Below are positions 15,779 through 24,234 of a DNA stretch of 64,000 bases, piece by piece. Position 1 is the stretch's first letter. Each line of letters begins with the position of its first letter. A program made the position numbers and the translations under genes. Location: the NCBI GenBank assembly GCA_025463925.1, contig JAODBK010000014.1, positions 62,001 to 126,000 on the forward strand, written 5' to 3'. The stretch comes from Acidimicrobiales bacterium. Lineage in GTDB: Bacteria; Actinomycetota; Acidimicrobiia; Acidimicrobiales; AC-14. A model generated the notes under the pieces. The model was not told the DNA's origin. It saw only the letters and a list, made by a program, of their open reading frames with translations, and made no database searches.

Positions 15779-16540
15779 ATGGGCATCACCAGCCACGTCG
15801 TCGACGGCATCGCCGAAGTCGTGATGGACAACCCGCCGGTGAACGCGTTGACGGTGGCCGGGTGGTTCGAGTTGGCCGACGTGATCCGCCGGGCCGGCGA
15901 CGACCAGGCGGTGCGGGCCGTGGTGCTCCGGGCCGAGGGCCGGGGGTTCAACGCCGGCGTCGACATCAAGGAGATGCAGGCGACCGAGGGCTTCACCGCG
16001 CTGGTCGGTGCCAATCGCGGCTGCTACGCAGCGTTCGCCGCGGTCTACGAGTGCGCGGTGCCGGTGATCGCCGCGGTCAACGGCTACTGCTTGGGCGGCG
16101 GCATCGGCCTGGTCGGCAACGCCGACATCATCGTCGCCGCCGACGACGCGACCTTCGGCCTGCCCGAGGTCGACCGGGGCGCGCTCGGCGCCGCGACCCA
16201 CCTGGCGCGGTTGGTCCCGCAGCACAAGATGCGGGCGATGGTGTTCACCGCGGAGTCGGCCACCGCGCAGGAGCTGCACCACTTCGGCTCGATCCATCAG
16301 GTCGTCCCGGTCGAGGAGTTGCGGGCCGCGGCGTTCGCGATCGCACGGAACATCGCGGCCAAGAGCGGCATCGTCATCCGGGCCGCCAAGGAGTCGCTGA
16401 ACGGCATCGATCCCGTCGACGTGAAGCGCTCCTACCGGTTCGAGCAGGGCTTCACCTTCGAGCTCAACCTCACCGGCGTCAGCGACGTCGCCCGCGACGC
16501 GTTCGTCGAGAAGCGGGAGGCCGACTTCGATGGCCGATAA
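15779..16540 (+). CDS. echA20: EchA20-like ring-opening hydrolase (crotonase fold)
   Basis: A 253-aa crotonase-fold protein very close to M. tuberculosis EchA20: LRAEGRGFNAGVDIKEMQ, TEGFTALVGANRGCYAAF, YECAVPVIAAVNGYCLGGGI, FGLPEVDRGALGAATHLARL and YRFEQGFTFELNL. EchA20 hydrolyses a HIP-derived diketo-CoA and opens ring D to give COCHEA-CoA. The first hydratase glutamate is absent (GGGIGL), as in EchA20, while the second (LPEV) is kept. It starts the operon echA20-ipdA-ipdB-ipdC-phosphotransferase, and its 3' end overlaps ipdA by 11 bp. Confidence 0.94.
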   Translation: MGITSHVVDGIAEVVMDNPPVNALTVAGWFELADVIRRAGDDQAVRAVVLRAEGRGFNAGVDIKEMQATEGFTALVGANRGCYAAFAAVYECAVPVIAAVNGYCLGGGIGLVGNADIIVAADDATFGLPEVDRGALGAATHLARLVPQHKMRAMVFTAESATAQELHHFGSIHQVVPVEELRAAAFAIARNIAAKSGIVIRAAKESLNGIDPVDVKRSYRFEQGFTFELNLTGVSDVARDAFVEKREADFDGR

Positions 16541-17384
16541 GCGCATGACCGCGGCCGAGGTGGTCGGCGAGCTGCGTGACGGCATGACCATCGGCGTCGG
16601 CGGGTGGGGAAGCCGGCGCAAGCCGATGGCCCTCGTGCGCGAGCTCCTCCGATCGCCGGTGCGCGACCTCACCGTCGTGTCGTACGGCGGACCCGACGTC
16701 GGCCTGCTGTGCGCCGCCGGCAAGGTCGCGAAGGTCGTCTTCGCGTTCGTGTCACTGGACTCGATCGCGCTCGAGCCGCACTTCCGCAACGCCAAGCAGG
16801 CCGGCGAGGTCGACACCCTCGAGCTGGACGAGGGCATGTTCCTGCTCGGCCTCCAAGCGGCGGCCTGGCGGGTGCCGTTCCTGCCGACGCGCGTGGGTCT
16901 CGGATCCGACGTGGTCGAGCGCCAGCCGGAGATCCGCATGGTCACCTCGCCGTACGACGACGGCGAAGAGCTCGCCGCCATGCCGGCGCTGAAGCTCGAC
17001 GTCGCCCTCATCCACCAGAACCGGGCCGACGCGTCCGGCAACGCCCAGTTCCTCGGGCCCGACCTCTACTTCGACGACCTCATGGTGCAAGCGGCCGATC
17101 GAGCGTTCGTCAGCTGCGAGCGCGTCGTCGACACCGCCGACCTGCTGAAGGAGGGGAGCCACCACACGTTGCGCATCAGCCGGTTGTGGATCGACGGCGT
17201 GGTCGAGACGCCCAACGGCGCTCACTTCACGTCGTGCGTGCCCGACTACGACCGCGACGAGGCGTTCCAGCGGGACTACGCCAAGGCCGCGGCGTCGCCG
17301 GAAACGTGGGCCGAGTTCAAGGCGGCGTGGCTCGACGTCAGCGAGGACGACTACCAGCGCAAGGTCGCGGGGCTGGGCCGGTGA
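16530..17384 (+). CDS. ipdA: IpdA-like COCHEA-CoA hydrolase, alpha subunit
   Basis: A 284-aa protein of the class I CoA-transferase fold. The opening GMTIGVGGWGSRRKPMALVR and the acidic ELDEG cluster (98-102) match IpdA; the essential glutamate of the IpdAB family is expected in this area. IpdAB uses water, not acetate, to cleave the last steroid ring in COCHEA-CoA. The ATG at 16530 has GGGAGG upstream and lies inside the end of echA20. The next subunit overlaps its stop by 4 bp (GTGA), as expected for a heteromeric enzyme. Confidence 0.94.
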   Translation: MADKRMTAAEVVGELRDGMTIGVGGWGSRRKPMALVRELLRSPVRDLTVVSYGGPDVGLLCAAGKVAKVVFAFVSLDSIALEPHFRNAKQAGEVDTLELDEGMFLLGLQAAAWRVPFLPTRVGLGSDVVERQPEIRMVTSPYDDGEELAAMPALKLDVALIHQNRADASGNAQFLGPDLYFDDLMVQAADRAFVSCERVVDTADLLKEGSHHTLRISRLWIDGVVETPNGAHFTSCVPDYDRDEAFQRDYAKAAASPETWAEFKAAWLDVSEDDYQRKVAGLGR

Positions 17385-18118
17385 GCGACGTGCGGCGAGC
17401 CGACATCTGCGCGGTTGCGATCGCCGAGTGCTTCCGCGGCGACGGCGAGATCATGGCCAACCCCATCGGCACGCTGCCGCGCGTCGGCGGCCTCCTCGCT
17501 CGCCTCTCCTTCGAGCCCGACCTGGTGATGACCGACGGCGAGGCGATGCTGGTCAACGCCGATGGCGTGGTGGAGGCGTGGAACCCGTACCGCACCATGT
17601 TCGACGTGGTGTGGTCGGGCCGGCGCCACGTGATGATGGGCGGCAGCCAGCTCGATCCGTTCGGCAACCACAACTTCGCCGGCATCGGCGACATGAAGCG
17701 GCCCAAGGCACAGCTCCTCGGCATGCGCGGCGCGCCCGGCAACACCGTCAACGACAAGACGTCGTACTGGATCCCGAATCACTCGCCGCGGGTCTTCGTG
17801 GAGAAGGTCGACGTCGTCAGCGGCGTCGGCTACGACCGCGCCCGGGCTGCCGGGCCGGCGGCCACGCGCTACCACCAGCTCCGCTTCGTCGTCACCAACC
17901 TGGGCGTGCTCGACTTCGAGTCACCCGACCACCGGATGCGGCTTCGATCGGTGCACCCGGGCGTGACGGTCGACGAGGTCGTCGAGGCCACGGGCTTCGA
18001 CCTGGCGCCGAACGGGGACGTGCCCGAGACGCGGCTGCCGACCAACGACGAGCTCCGCCTGCTCGACGACGTGGCCGACCCCGGCGGCGACCGGTTCACC
18101 GAGGTCAAGGACCAGTGA
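17381..18118 (+). CDS. ipdB: IpdB-like COCHEA-CoA hydrolase, beta subunit
   Basis: A 245-aa CoA-transferase-fold beta subunit: ADICAVAIAECFRGDGEIMA, NPIGTLPRVGGLLARLSFEP, VMMGGSQLDPFGNHN and RAPGNTVNDKTSYWIPNHSP, all characteristic of IpdB. With IpdA it forms the ring-cleaving hydrolase. The GTG start overlaps the ipdA stop. The next gene (ipdC) follows 10 bp after its stop. Confidence 0.94.
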   Translation: MSDVRRADICAVAIAECFRGDGEIMANPIGTLPRVGGLLARLSFEPDLVMTDGEAMLVNADGVVEAWNPYRTMFDVVWSGRRHVMMGGSQLDPFGNHNFAGIGDMKRPKAQLLGMRGAPGNTVNDKTSYWIPNHSPRVFVEKVDVVSGVGYDRARAAGPAATRYHQLRFVVTNLGVLDFESPDHRMRLRSVHPGVTVDEVVEATGFDLAPNGDVPETRLPTNDELRLLDDVADPGGDRFTEVKDQ

Positions 18119-18128
18119 TCCGGTAGCC

Positions 18129-19184
18129 ATGCACCCGGCGCTGCACACCCCGCTGGTCGACCTGGTCGGCGCCCGCGTCCCCATCGTGCAGACCGGGATG
18201 GGTTACGTCGCGTGGCCGAAGCTGGCCGCGGCCACGTCGAACGCCGGCGCCCTCGGGATCGTCGCGTCGGCGACGATGGACCTCGACGAGCTGCGCGCTG
18301 CCATCGGCCGGATGAAGGACCTCACCGACCGGCCGTTCGGCGTGAACCTGCGGTCCGACGCCGCCGACGCCGACGCCCGCGTCGACCTCCTCATCAAGGA
18401 GCGGGTCAAGGTCGCGAGCTTCGCGATGGCGCCCAAGGAATCGCTCATCAAGAGGCTGAAGGACGCCGGCCTCGTCGTGATCCCGTCGATCGGCGCCAAG
18501 CGGCACGCCGAGAAGGTGGCGGCGTGGGGAGTCGATGCCGTCATCGTGCAAGGCGCCGAGGGCGGGGGTCACACCGGTTCGGTGCCGACGACGTTGCTGC
18601 TCCCGCAGGTCGTCGACGCCGTCGACATCCCGGTGATCGCGGCGGGCGGGTTCTTCGACGGACGCGGCCTGGTCGCGGCGCTGGCGTACGGGGCGGCGGG
18701 CATCGCGATGGGCACGCGCTTCCTGCTGACGAGCGACAGCCCCGTCGGCGACGCCGTGAAGCAGCTCTACCTCGAGAAGACGGTGAACGACACCGTCGTC
18801 ACCACCCAGGTCGACGGTGTGCCTCACCGCGTGCTGCGCACCGAGCTGGTCGAGAAGCTCGAGAAGACGGGACCGGTGACGTCGTTGCCACGAGCCGTCG
18901 GCAACGCGTTCGCGTTCAAGAAGGTGTCGGGTACGCGGTGGCGCGACATCGTGAAGGAGGGGCTCGCCATGCGGCGGCAGCAGGAGCTGTCGTGGAGCCA
19001 GGTGGTGATGGCGGCGAACACCCCGATGTTGCTGAAGGCGGCGATGCAGGACGGGCGGCCCGACCTCGGCGTCATGGCCAGTGGCCAGGTCGTCGGGATG
19101 ATCGAGGACTTGCCCTCCTGCGCCGAGCTGATCGAACGGATCATGGCCGAGGCCGAGAAGGTCCTCGCCCGGTTTGGGGGGTAA
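18129..19184 (+). CDS. ipdC: IpdC-like flavin-dependent oxidoreductase
   Basis: A 351-aa nitronate-monooxygenase-type TIM barrel binding FMN: PIVQTGMGYVAWPKLAAATS near the start, GAEGGGHTGSVPT, PVIAAGGFFDGRGLVAALAYG (phosphate loop) and MGTRFLLTSDSP. The context (after ipdAB, with echA20 and ipdF nearby) and the sequence agree with IpdC, which acts on the hydroxy-HIC-CoA intermediate just before EchA20 in mycobacteria. A generic nitronate monooxygenase is the less likely alternative. Confidence 0.92.
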   Translation: MHPALHTPLVDLVGARVPIVQTGMGYVAWPKLAAATSNAGALGIVASATMDLDELRAAIGRMKDLTDRPFGVNLRSDAADADARVDLLIKERVKVASFAMAPKESLIKRLKDAGLVVIPSIGAKRHAEKVAAWGVDAVIVQGAEGGGHTGSVPTTLLLPQVVDAVDIPVIAAGGFFDGRGLVAALAYGAAGIAMGTRFLLTSDSPVGDAVKQLYLEKTVNDTVVTTQVDGVPHRVLRTELVEKLEKTGPVTSLPRAVGNAFAFKKVSGTRWRDIVKEGLAMRRQQELSWSQVVMAANTPMLLKAAMQDGRPDLGVMASGQVVGMIEDLPSCAELIERIMAEAEKVLARFGG

Positions 19185-19188
19185 GCCG

Positions 19189-20298
19189 ATGGGAATCCCG
19201 GAACAGCGCGACCTCACGAAGGCTCGTGAGGTCTTCGCCAAGTGGCTCGGGACGCGCCTCCCCGGCGCGACCGACATCGAGGTCGGCGAGATGGCGAGCC
19301 CGTCGTCGAGCGGCTTCTCCAACGAGACGTTGCTGCTCGACGCATCGTGGATCGAGGGCGGGCGGCGCCGCACCGAGGGGCTGGTGATCCGCGTCAAGCC
19401 CACGCGGCACACCGTGTTCATGGAGTCGGAGTTCGAGGCGCAGTTCAAGGTGATGTCGGCGCTGCGCGAGCACACCGACGTGCCGCTGCCGCCGATGCGC
19501 TGGTTCGAAGAGGACGACTCGTGGCTGGGCGCGCCCTTCTACGTCATGGGCAAGCTCGACGGCGCCGCGCCGGCCGACAGCCCGCCCTACACCATGCAGG
19601 GGTTCCTCTACGACGGCACGCCCGATCAGCAGGCGACGCTCTGGACCACCGGGATCGAGGCCATGGCCAAGGTGCACAACGCCGATTGGCGGGCCCTCGG
19701 CTTCGACTTCCTCGACAAGCCCGAGCGCGGCAAGACGGGTCTCGACCAGCAGTTGGCGTACTACCTCGAGTCCTACGACTGGGCGCGCCAGGGCAACGAG
19801 CAGCCGGTCGCGCAGGCGGCCCTCGACTGGATCCTCGCCAACCGGCCCGACGACGACGGCCGGCCGGTCGGGCTGGTGTGGGGCGACAGCCGCATCGGCA
19901 ACATCCTGTTCCGGGACTTCCGGCCGGTCGCCGTGCTCGACTGGGAGATGGTCACCCTCGGCGACCCGCAGGAGGACCTCGCCTGGTGGATCTTCCTCGA
20001 CAAGCACATGGCCGAGGGGATCAGCCTCCCGCGCCTGCCCGGGTTCCCGAGCTACGACGACACGGTCGCGCAGTGGGAGTCGCTCACCGGTCGCACGGCC
20101 GACCACCTGTTCTTCTACGAGGTGTTCGCCGGTTTCCGCTTCGCGGTCGTGATGATCCGGCTGGCCCAGCTGGCGATCGACTTCGAGCTGCTGCCCCCCG
20201 GCAACGACATGGCGACGAACAACATCGTGACCCGTCTGCTGGCGTCGATGCTCGACCTGCCGGCGCCGGGTCCGGCGCCTAGCGCGCCAGGATACTGA
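19189..20298 (+). CDS. Phosphotransferase family protein (APH/ACAD10-like kinase fold)
   Basis: A 369-aa protein of the aminoglycoside phosphotransferase/choline kinase fold as found in ACAD10/11-linked kinases. The catalytic loop reads GLVWGDSRIGNILF (Asp and Asn kept, the usual His replaced by Trp, common in this branch). The metal motif AVLDWEMVTLGDP is intact. Its relatives phosphorylate hydroxyacyl-CoAs so that phosphate can be eliminated. It starts 4 bp after ipdC and closes the ipd operon. The 3' end overlaps the convergent thiolase by 20 bp. Confidence 0.82.
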   Translation: MGIPEQRDLTKAREVFAKWLGTRLPGATDIEVGEMASPSSSGFSNETLLLDASWIEGGRRRTEGLVIRVKPTRHTVFMESEFEAQFKVMSALREHTDVPLPPMRWFEEDDSWLGAPFYVMGKLDGAAPADSPPYTMQGFLYDGTPDQQATLWTTGIEAMAKVHNADWRALGFDFLDKPERGKTGLDQQLAYYLESYDWARQGNEQPVAQAALDWILANRPDDDGRPVGLVWGDSRIGNILFRDFRPVAVLDWEMVTLGDPQEDLAWWIFLDKHMAEGISLPRLPGFPSYDDTVAQWESLTGRTADHLFFYEVFAGFRFAVVMIRLAQLAIDFELLPPGNDMATNNIVTRLLASMLDLPAPGPAPSAPGY

Positions 20299-21412
20299 CG
20301 GCTGCGTTGGCGCCCCGGCCCACGACGTGGGCCAGCGCGACGCGCGGACCATCGACCTGACGCGGCCCGGCGTCACCGCGCAGCTGCCGCACCAGCTCGA
20401 CCACCTGGCCGAGCGCCGAGGCGCCGAGCGGCTCGCCCTTGGACAGGAGGCCACCGCTCGGGTTCACCGGCACTCGGCCACCCATCTGGGTGGCGCCCTC
20501 GTCGAACAACTTGGCGGCGTCGCCCCGCGGGCAGAGCCCGAGCTCCTCGTAGGAGAGCAGCTCGCGCGCGGCGTCGGTGTCCTGGCACTCGACGACGTCG
20601 AGGTCGGCCGGCGCGACACCCGCCTGCTCGTACGCGTCAGTCGCGGCGAGCGCGGTGGGGGAGGGGAAGTCGTCGTCGACCAGGCCCGCCATTGGTGTCG
20701 CCTCGCCGAGCACCGCGCCCGGGAGGTGCGACCGCAACGCGATGCCGGTCAGGCGCACCGCGCCCGGTCCCGCCAGGTCGGCCCGGCGCAGCACCACCGC
20801 GGCCGCGCCCTCGTTCGGCGAGCAGAGCATCCAGAGGTGCAGCGGCTCGCACACGACGCGCGACGCCAGCACGTCCTCGGCGGTGACCGGCTTGCGGAAC
20901 ATGGCGTCCGGGTTGTGCGCGCCGTTGGCTCGGTTCTTCACGACGACCTCGGCGAGGTGCTGCTTCGTCACGCCGGACTCACGCATCAGCCGCTGGGCGC
21001 GCAGCGCGAAGTAGCTCGGTGTCGCGGCCAGGCCGGCCTCCTCGCGCCACGGCTCGAAGAAGGACGAGCGGATGATGCCCTTCGGCATCTTCTCGATCCC
21101 GTAGGCGAGGACGGTGTCGTACTGCCCGGCCCAGATCGCCTGCGCGCCGAGGAGCAGCGCGGCCGCGCCTGATGCGCAGCCGGCCTCGACGTCGAGGATC
21201 GGCATGCCCGTGAGGCCGAGCGCGCCCAGCACCTTGTGGCCCGCGGCCACCCCGGCGTACGCGGCGCCGCAGAACGCCGCCTGGAACCCACCGTTGCGGA
21301 TGCCGGCCTCGGTCAGCGCCGCCTTGACGGCGTGCCCGCCCATTTCGGTGACGGTCGCGTCGAAGCGGCCGAACGGATGGATGCCCACTCCGGCGACCGC
21401 GACGGCCGTCAT
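20279..21412 (-). CDS. SCP-x/Ltp-type thiolase with nucleophilic Cys
   Basis: A 377-aa thiolase-superfamily protein of the lipid-transfer type. The nucleophile is present (DVEAGCASGAAALL, C79), and the C-terminal VNPSGGLLSKGEPLG matches the SCP-x thiolase consensus. The equivalent of the aldolase YDSFT motif reads ECQDTDAARE. A true beta-ketothiolase activity is therefore plausible. The ATG at 21412 overlaps the stop of a DUF35 gene (ATGA), so it has its own small partner. It is last in a leftward run DUF35-Ltp-FadA6-DUF35-thiolase. Confidence 0.85.
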   Translation of the reverse strand: MTAVAVAGVGIHPFGRFDATVTEMGGHAVKAALTEAGIRNGGFQAAFCGAAYAGVAAGHKVLGALGLTGMPILDVEAGCASGAAALLLGAQAIWAGQYDTVLAYGIEKMPKGIIRSSFFEPWREEAGLAATPSYFALRAQRLMRESGVTKQHLAEVVVKNRANGAHNPDAMFRKPVTAEDVLASRVVCEPLHLWMLCSPNEGAAAVVLRRADLAGPGAVRLTGIALRSHLPGAVLGEATPMAGLVDDDFPSPTALAATDAYEQAGVAPADLDVVECQDTDAARELLSYEELGLCPRGDAAKLFDEGATQMGGRVPVNPSGGLLSKGEPLGASALGQVVELVRQLRGDAGPRQVDGPRVALAHVVGRGANAAVSILAR

Positions 21413-21810
21413 CGCTCGTCCGCCGGTTCGAACGCGTACGTCGTCACGCCGGCGCCGCCGTCGTCGACGTGCAGCGGGACGATCGCCAGTCGCATCGGCT
21501 GGCCGAATCGCAGCGCCGCCGGGTCCGCCTCGGTCAGCCGGGTGATGATCCGCAACCCCTCGGGCAGCTCGACCACGCCGAAACCGAACGGCACCTCGCC
21601 GCGGTAGCCGGGTGGCGCGGCAGTGACCGCGGTCCAGCCCCACAACACACCAGTGTCGGAGAGGAGCCGGCGCTCGACCTCGTCGGAGGAGCAGTACGGG
21701 CAGGTCGAGAGCTCGGGGAAGTGGGGCCGCTGGCACGATCGGCAGTGACCGCCGACGAGCCGGCCGTCATCGACCAGCCCTTCGTGGACCAGCCCTTCGT
21801 GGACCGGCAC
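21409..21810 (-). CDS. DUF35 zinc-ribbon partner protein
   Basis: A 133-aa DUF35 protein: zinc ribbon CRSCQR...CPYCSSDE at about 24-41, then the OB-fold (GVLWGWTAVTAAPPGYRGEV). The GTG at 21810 is 2 bp after the FadA6 stop. The N-terminus contains a tandem VHEGL-VHEGL encoded by a 15-bp direct repeat, so the true start might be internal. It is coupled to the thiolase by ATGA. Confidence 0.82.
   Translation of the reverse strand: MPVHEGLVHEGLVDDGRLVGGHCRSCQRPHFPELSTCPYCSSDEVERRLLSDTGVLWGWTAVTAAPPGYRGEVPFGFGVVELPEGLRIITRLTEADPAALRFGQPMRLAIVPLHVDDGGAGVTTYAFEPADER
21772..21801. repeat. 15-bp tandem repeat (two copies) at a gene start
   Basis: GACCAGCCCTTCGTG occurs twice in succession (21772-21786, 21787-21801), followed by GACC of a third copy. 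It encodes VHEGL twice at the N-terminus of the DUF35 protein and keeps the frame. Confidence 0.75.
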
Positions 21811-21812
21811 GG

Positions 21813-22961
21813 TCAGATGCGCTCGATGATCGTGACGTTGGCCTGGCCGCCGCCCTCGCACATCGTCTGCAGGCCCCATCGCCCGCCGGTGCGCTCGAGC
21901 TCGTTGAGCAGCGTCGTCATCAGGCGGGTGCCGGTCGCGCCGAGCGGGTGGCCCAGGCTGATGGCGCCGCCGTTGACGTTGACCTTGGCCAGGTCGGCGC
22001 CGGTCTCGCGCTGCCAGGCGAGCACCACCGATGCGAACGCCTCGTTGATCTCGACGAGGTCGATGTCGTCGAGGCTCATGCCGGTCTTGCCGAGCGCGTA
22101 CGCGGTGGCGGGGATCGGCGCGGTGAGCATGTAGACGGGTGAGTCTCCGCGGCACGAGATGTGGTGGATGCGGGCTCGCGGCTTCAACCCGTGGTCCTTC
22201 ACCGCCTGCTCGCTGGCGACCAGGACGGCCGTCGCGGCGTCGCTGATCTGGCTGGCCAGCGCAGCAGTCAGCCGGCCGCCCTCGACCAGCGTCGGCAACG
22301 ACCGGATCTTGTCGACGTTCGGCTCGCGCGGCCCCTCGTCGCGAGCGACGCCGTTCAGGGCGACGATCTCGTTGTCGAAGCGGCCCTCGTCGATGGCCCG
22401 CAGCGCCCGGACATGCGACTCGACGGCGAAGGCCTCCATCTCCTCGCGGGTGATCGCCCACTTCTCGGCGATCATCTCGGCGCCGCGGAACTGGCTGATC
22501 TCCTGATCGCCGTAGCGCGCCCGCCAACCTTCGGAACCGGAGAACGGGTCGGTGAACCCGAACTGCTCGGCGACGGTCATGGCCGACGCGATTGGGATCA
22601 TGCTCATGTTCTGCACGCCGCCGGCGACGATCAGGTCGTTGGTGCCCGACTTCACGGCTTGCGCGGCGAAGTGCAGCGCCTGCTGGCTGGAACCGCACTG
22701 CCGGTCGATCGTCGTGCCGGGGATCTCCTCCGGGAGCCCGGCGGCGAGCCAGCACGTCCGGGCGATGTCGCCGGCTTGCGGGCCGATGGCGTCGACGCAG
22801 CCGAAGAACACGTCCTCCACCGCGAGCGGGTCGACGGCGGTCCGCGCGAGCAGCGCCCGCAGCACATGGGCGCCGAGATCCGCGGGATGCACCGCGGCGA
22901 GCCCGCCGCCGCGCTTGCCGACGGGCGTGCGCACCGCGTCGATGATGTAGGCCTCGGTCAC
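21813..22961 (-). CDS. fadA6: FadA6-like steroid ring thiolase
   Basis: A 382-aa thiolase nearly identical in layout to mycobacterial FadA6: AYIIDAVRTPVGKR, GCVDAIGPQAGDIARTCWLA, TTIDRQCGSSQQALHFAAQ with nucleophile C89, VAGGVQNMSMIPIA, LKPRARIHHISCRGDSPVYM, LGHPLGATGTRLMTTLL and TMCEGGGQANVTIIER. FadA6 thiolyses the CoA ester produced after ring opening. GTG start at 22961. It belongs to the KstR2 regulon in mycobacteria. Here it sits between two thiolase-like/DUF35 pairs. Confidence 0.94.
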   Translation of the reverse strand: MTEAYIIDAVRTPVGKRGGGLAAVHPADLGAHVLRALLARTAVDPLAVEDVFFGCVDAIGPQAGDIARTCWLAAGLPEEIPGTTIDRQCGSSQQALHFAAQAVKSGTNDLIVAGGVQNMSMIPIASAMTVAEQFGFTDPFSGSEGWRARYGDQEISQFRGAEMIAEKWAITREEMEAFAVESHVRALRAIDEGRFDNEIVALNGVARDEGPREPNVDKIRSLPTLVEGGRLTAALASQISDAATAVLVASEQAVKDHGLKPRARIHHISCRGDSPVYMLTAPIPATAYALGKTGMSLDDIDLVEINEAFASVVLAWQRETGADLAKVNVNGGAISLGHPLGATGTRLMTTLLNELERTGGRWGLQTMCEGGGQANVTIIERI

Positions 22962-23028
22962 CCGACCATCGTGTCAGATAGCCGATGGTTCGGAGCCAAT
23001 CGAGCTCGCGCCGGCCGACGGCCGGGGA

Positions 23029-24234
23029 TCACCGGGCGACGACCACCGACGATCCGTGGCCGAAGAGCCCCTGGTTCGCGGTCACGCCGACCTTGGCGCC
23101 CTCGACCTGGCGACCGGTCGCCTGGCCGCGCAGTTGCCAGACGAGCTCGCACACCTGCGCGATCGCCTGGGCCGGGATCGCCTCGCCGAAGCACGACAGG
23201 CCGCCCGAGGGGTTGACCGGGATGCGGCCGCCGATGGTGGTGTCGCCGTCGCGCAGCAGCCGCTCGGCTTCGCCCTGCTTGCAGAGACCGATGTGCTCGT
23301 ACCAGTCGAGCTCGAGCGCCGACGAGAGGTCGTAGACCTCGGCCACGTCGAGGTCTTCGGGCCCGATGCCGGCCTCCTCGTACGCCGCGGCCGCGATCGA
23401 GTCCCGGAACGGGAGCGCCGGCGGCGCCGCCGCCGACGCCGAGTCGGTCGCGAAGTTCGGCATCTCGATGACGGTGTTCGGGAATCGCGGTGTCACCGTC
23501 GAGACGGCACGGATCCGCACCGGCGAGCCGGCCGAGCCGGCGTGGCGCCCGGCGAACTTGGTCGACGTGAGCACCAGCGCGGCGCCGCCGTCGCTGGTCG
23601 CGCAGATCTCGAGCAGCCGCAGCGGGTCGGCGACGATCGGCGACTCCAGCACCTCCTCGAGCGTCACCTCCTTGCGGTAGCGCGCGTTCGGGTTGCCGAG
23701 GCCGTGACGCGCGTTCTTGACCTTCACCTGCGCGAAGTCCTCGTCGGTCGCGCCGTACAGCGCCATGCGGCGACGGGCGTAGAGCGCGAAGTACGTCGGG
23801 TTGGTTGCGCCCAGCAGCCGGAAGCGCAACCAGTCGGGATCGTCCGGCCGATCGCCGCCGACCGGGGCGAAGAAGCCCTTGGGCGTGGTGTCGGCACCGA
23901 CGACCAACGCGACGTCGCACAGCCCGGCGAGGATGCGGGCGCGCGCGATGTCGATCGCGGTCGCGCCCGAAGCGCAGGCGGCGTAGCAGCTCGACACCCG
24001 TGCGCCGGTCCAGCCGAGGGCCTGCGCGAACGTCGCGCCGGACACGAAGCCCGGGTAGCCGTTGCGGATGGTGTCGGCGCCGGACACGAACTCGACGTCG
24101 GTCCATGCCAAGCCGGCGTCGGCCAGCGCGCCGCGCGCCGCGGTCAGGCCGTACTCGACGAAGTTGCGGCCCCACTTGCCCCACGGGTGCATGCCGACGC
24201 CGAGGACGGCGACGTCGCGATCGTTGGTGCTCAC
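23029..24234 (-). CDS. Ltp-type thiolase (lipid-transfer protein) with intact Cys
   Basis: A 401-aa thiolase-superfamily protein: VAVLGVGMHPWGKWG, SSCYAACASGATAIDIARAR with Cys at 87 in the nucleophile position, DLDVAEVYDLSSALELDWYE and VNPSGGLSCFGEAIPAQAIA near the C-terminus. It looks like the Ltp3/Ltp4 group near Rv3521-Rv3523. GTG at 24234 overlaps the DUF35 stop (GTGA). The reaction is probably thiolysis or carbon-carbon cleavage of a branched beta-keto or hydroxyacyl-CoA. A 67-bp gap separates it from fadA6. Confidence 0.84.
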   Translation of the reverse strand: MSTNDRDVAVLGVGMHPWGKWGRNFVEYGLTAARGALADAGLAWTDVEFVSGADTIRNGYPGFVSGATFAQALGWTGARVSSCYAACASGATAIDIARARILAGLCDVALVVGADTTPKGFFAPVGGDRPDDPDWLRFRLLGATNPTYFALYARRRMALYGATDEDFAQVKVKNARHGLGNPNARYRKEVTLEEVLESPIVADPLRLLEICATSDGGAALVLTSTKFAGRHAGSAGSPVRIRAVSTVTPRFPNTVIEMPNFATDSASAAAPPALPFRDSIAAAAYEEAGIGPEDLDVAEVYDLSSALELDWYEHIGLCKQGEAERLLRDGDTTIGGRIPVNPSGGLSCFGEAIPAQAIAQVCELVWQLRGQATGRQVEGAKVGVTANQGLFGHGSSVVVAR

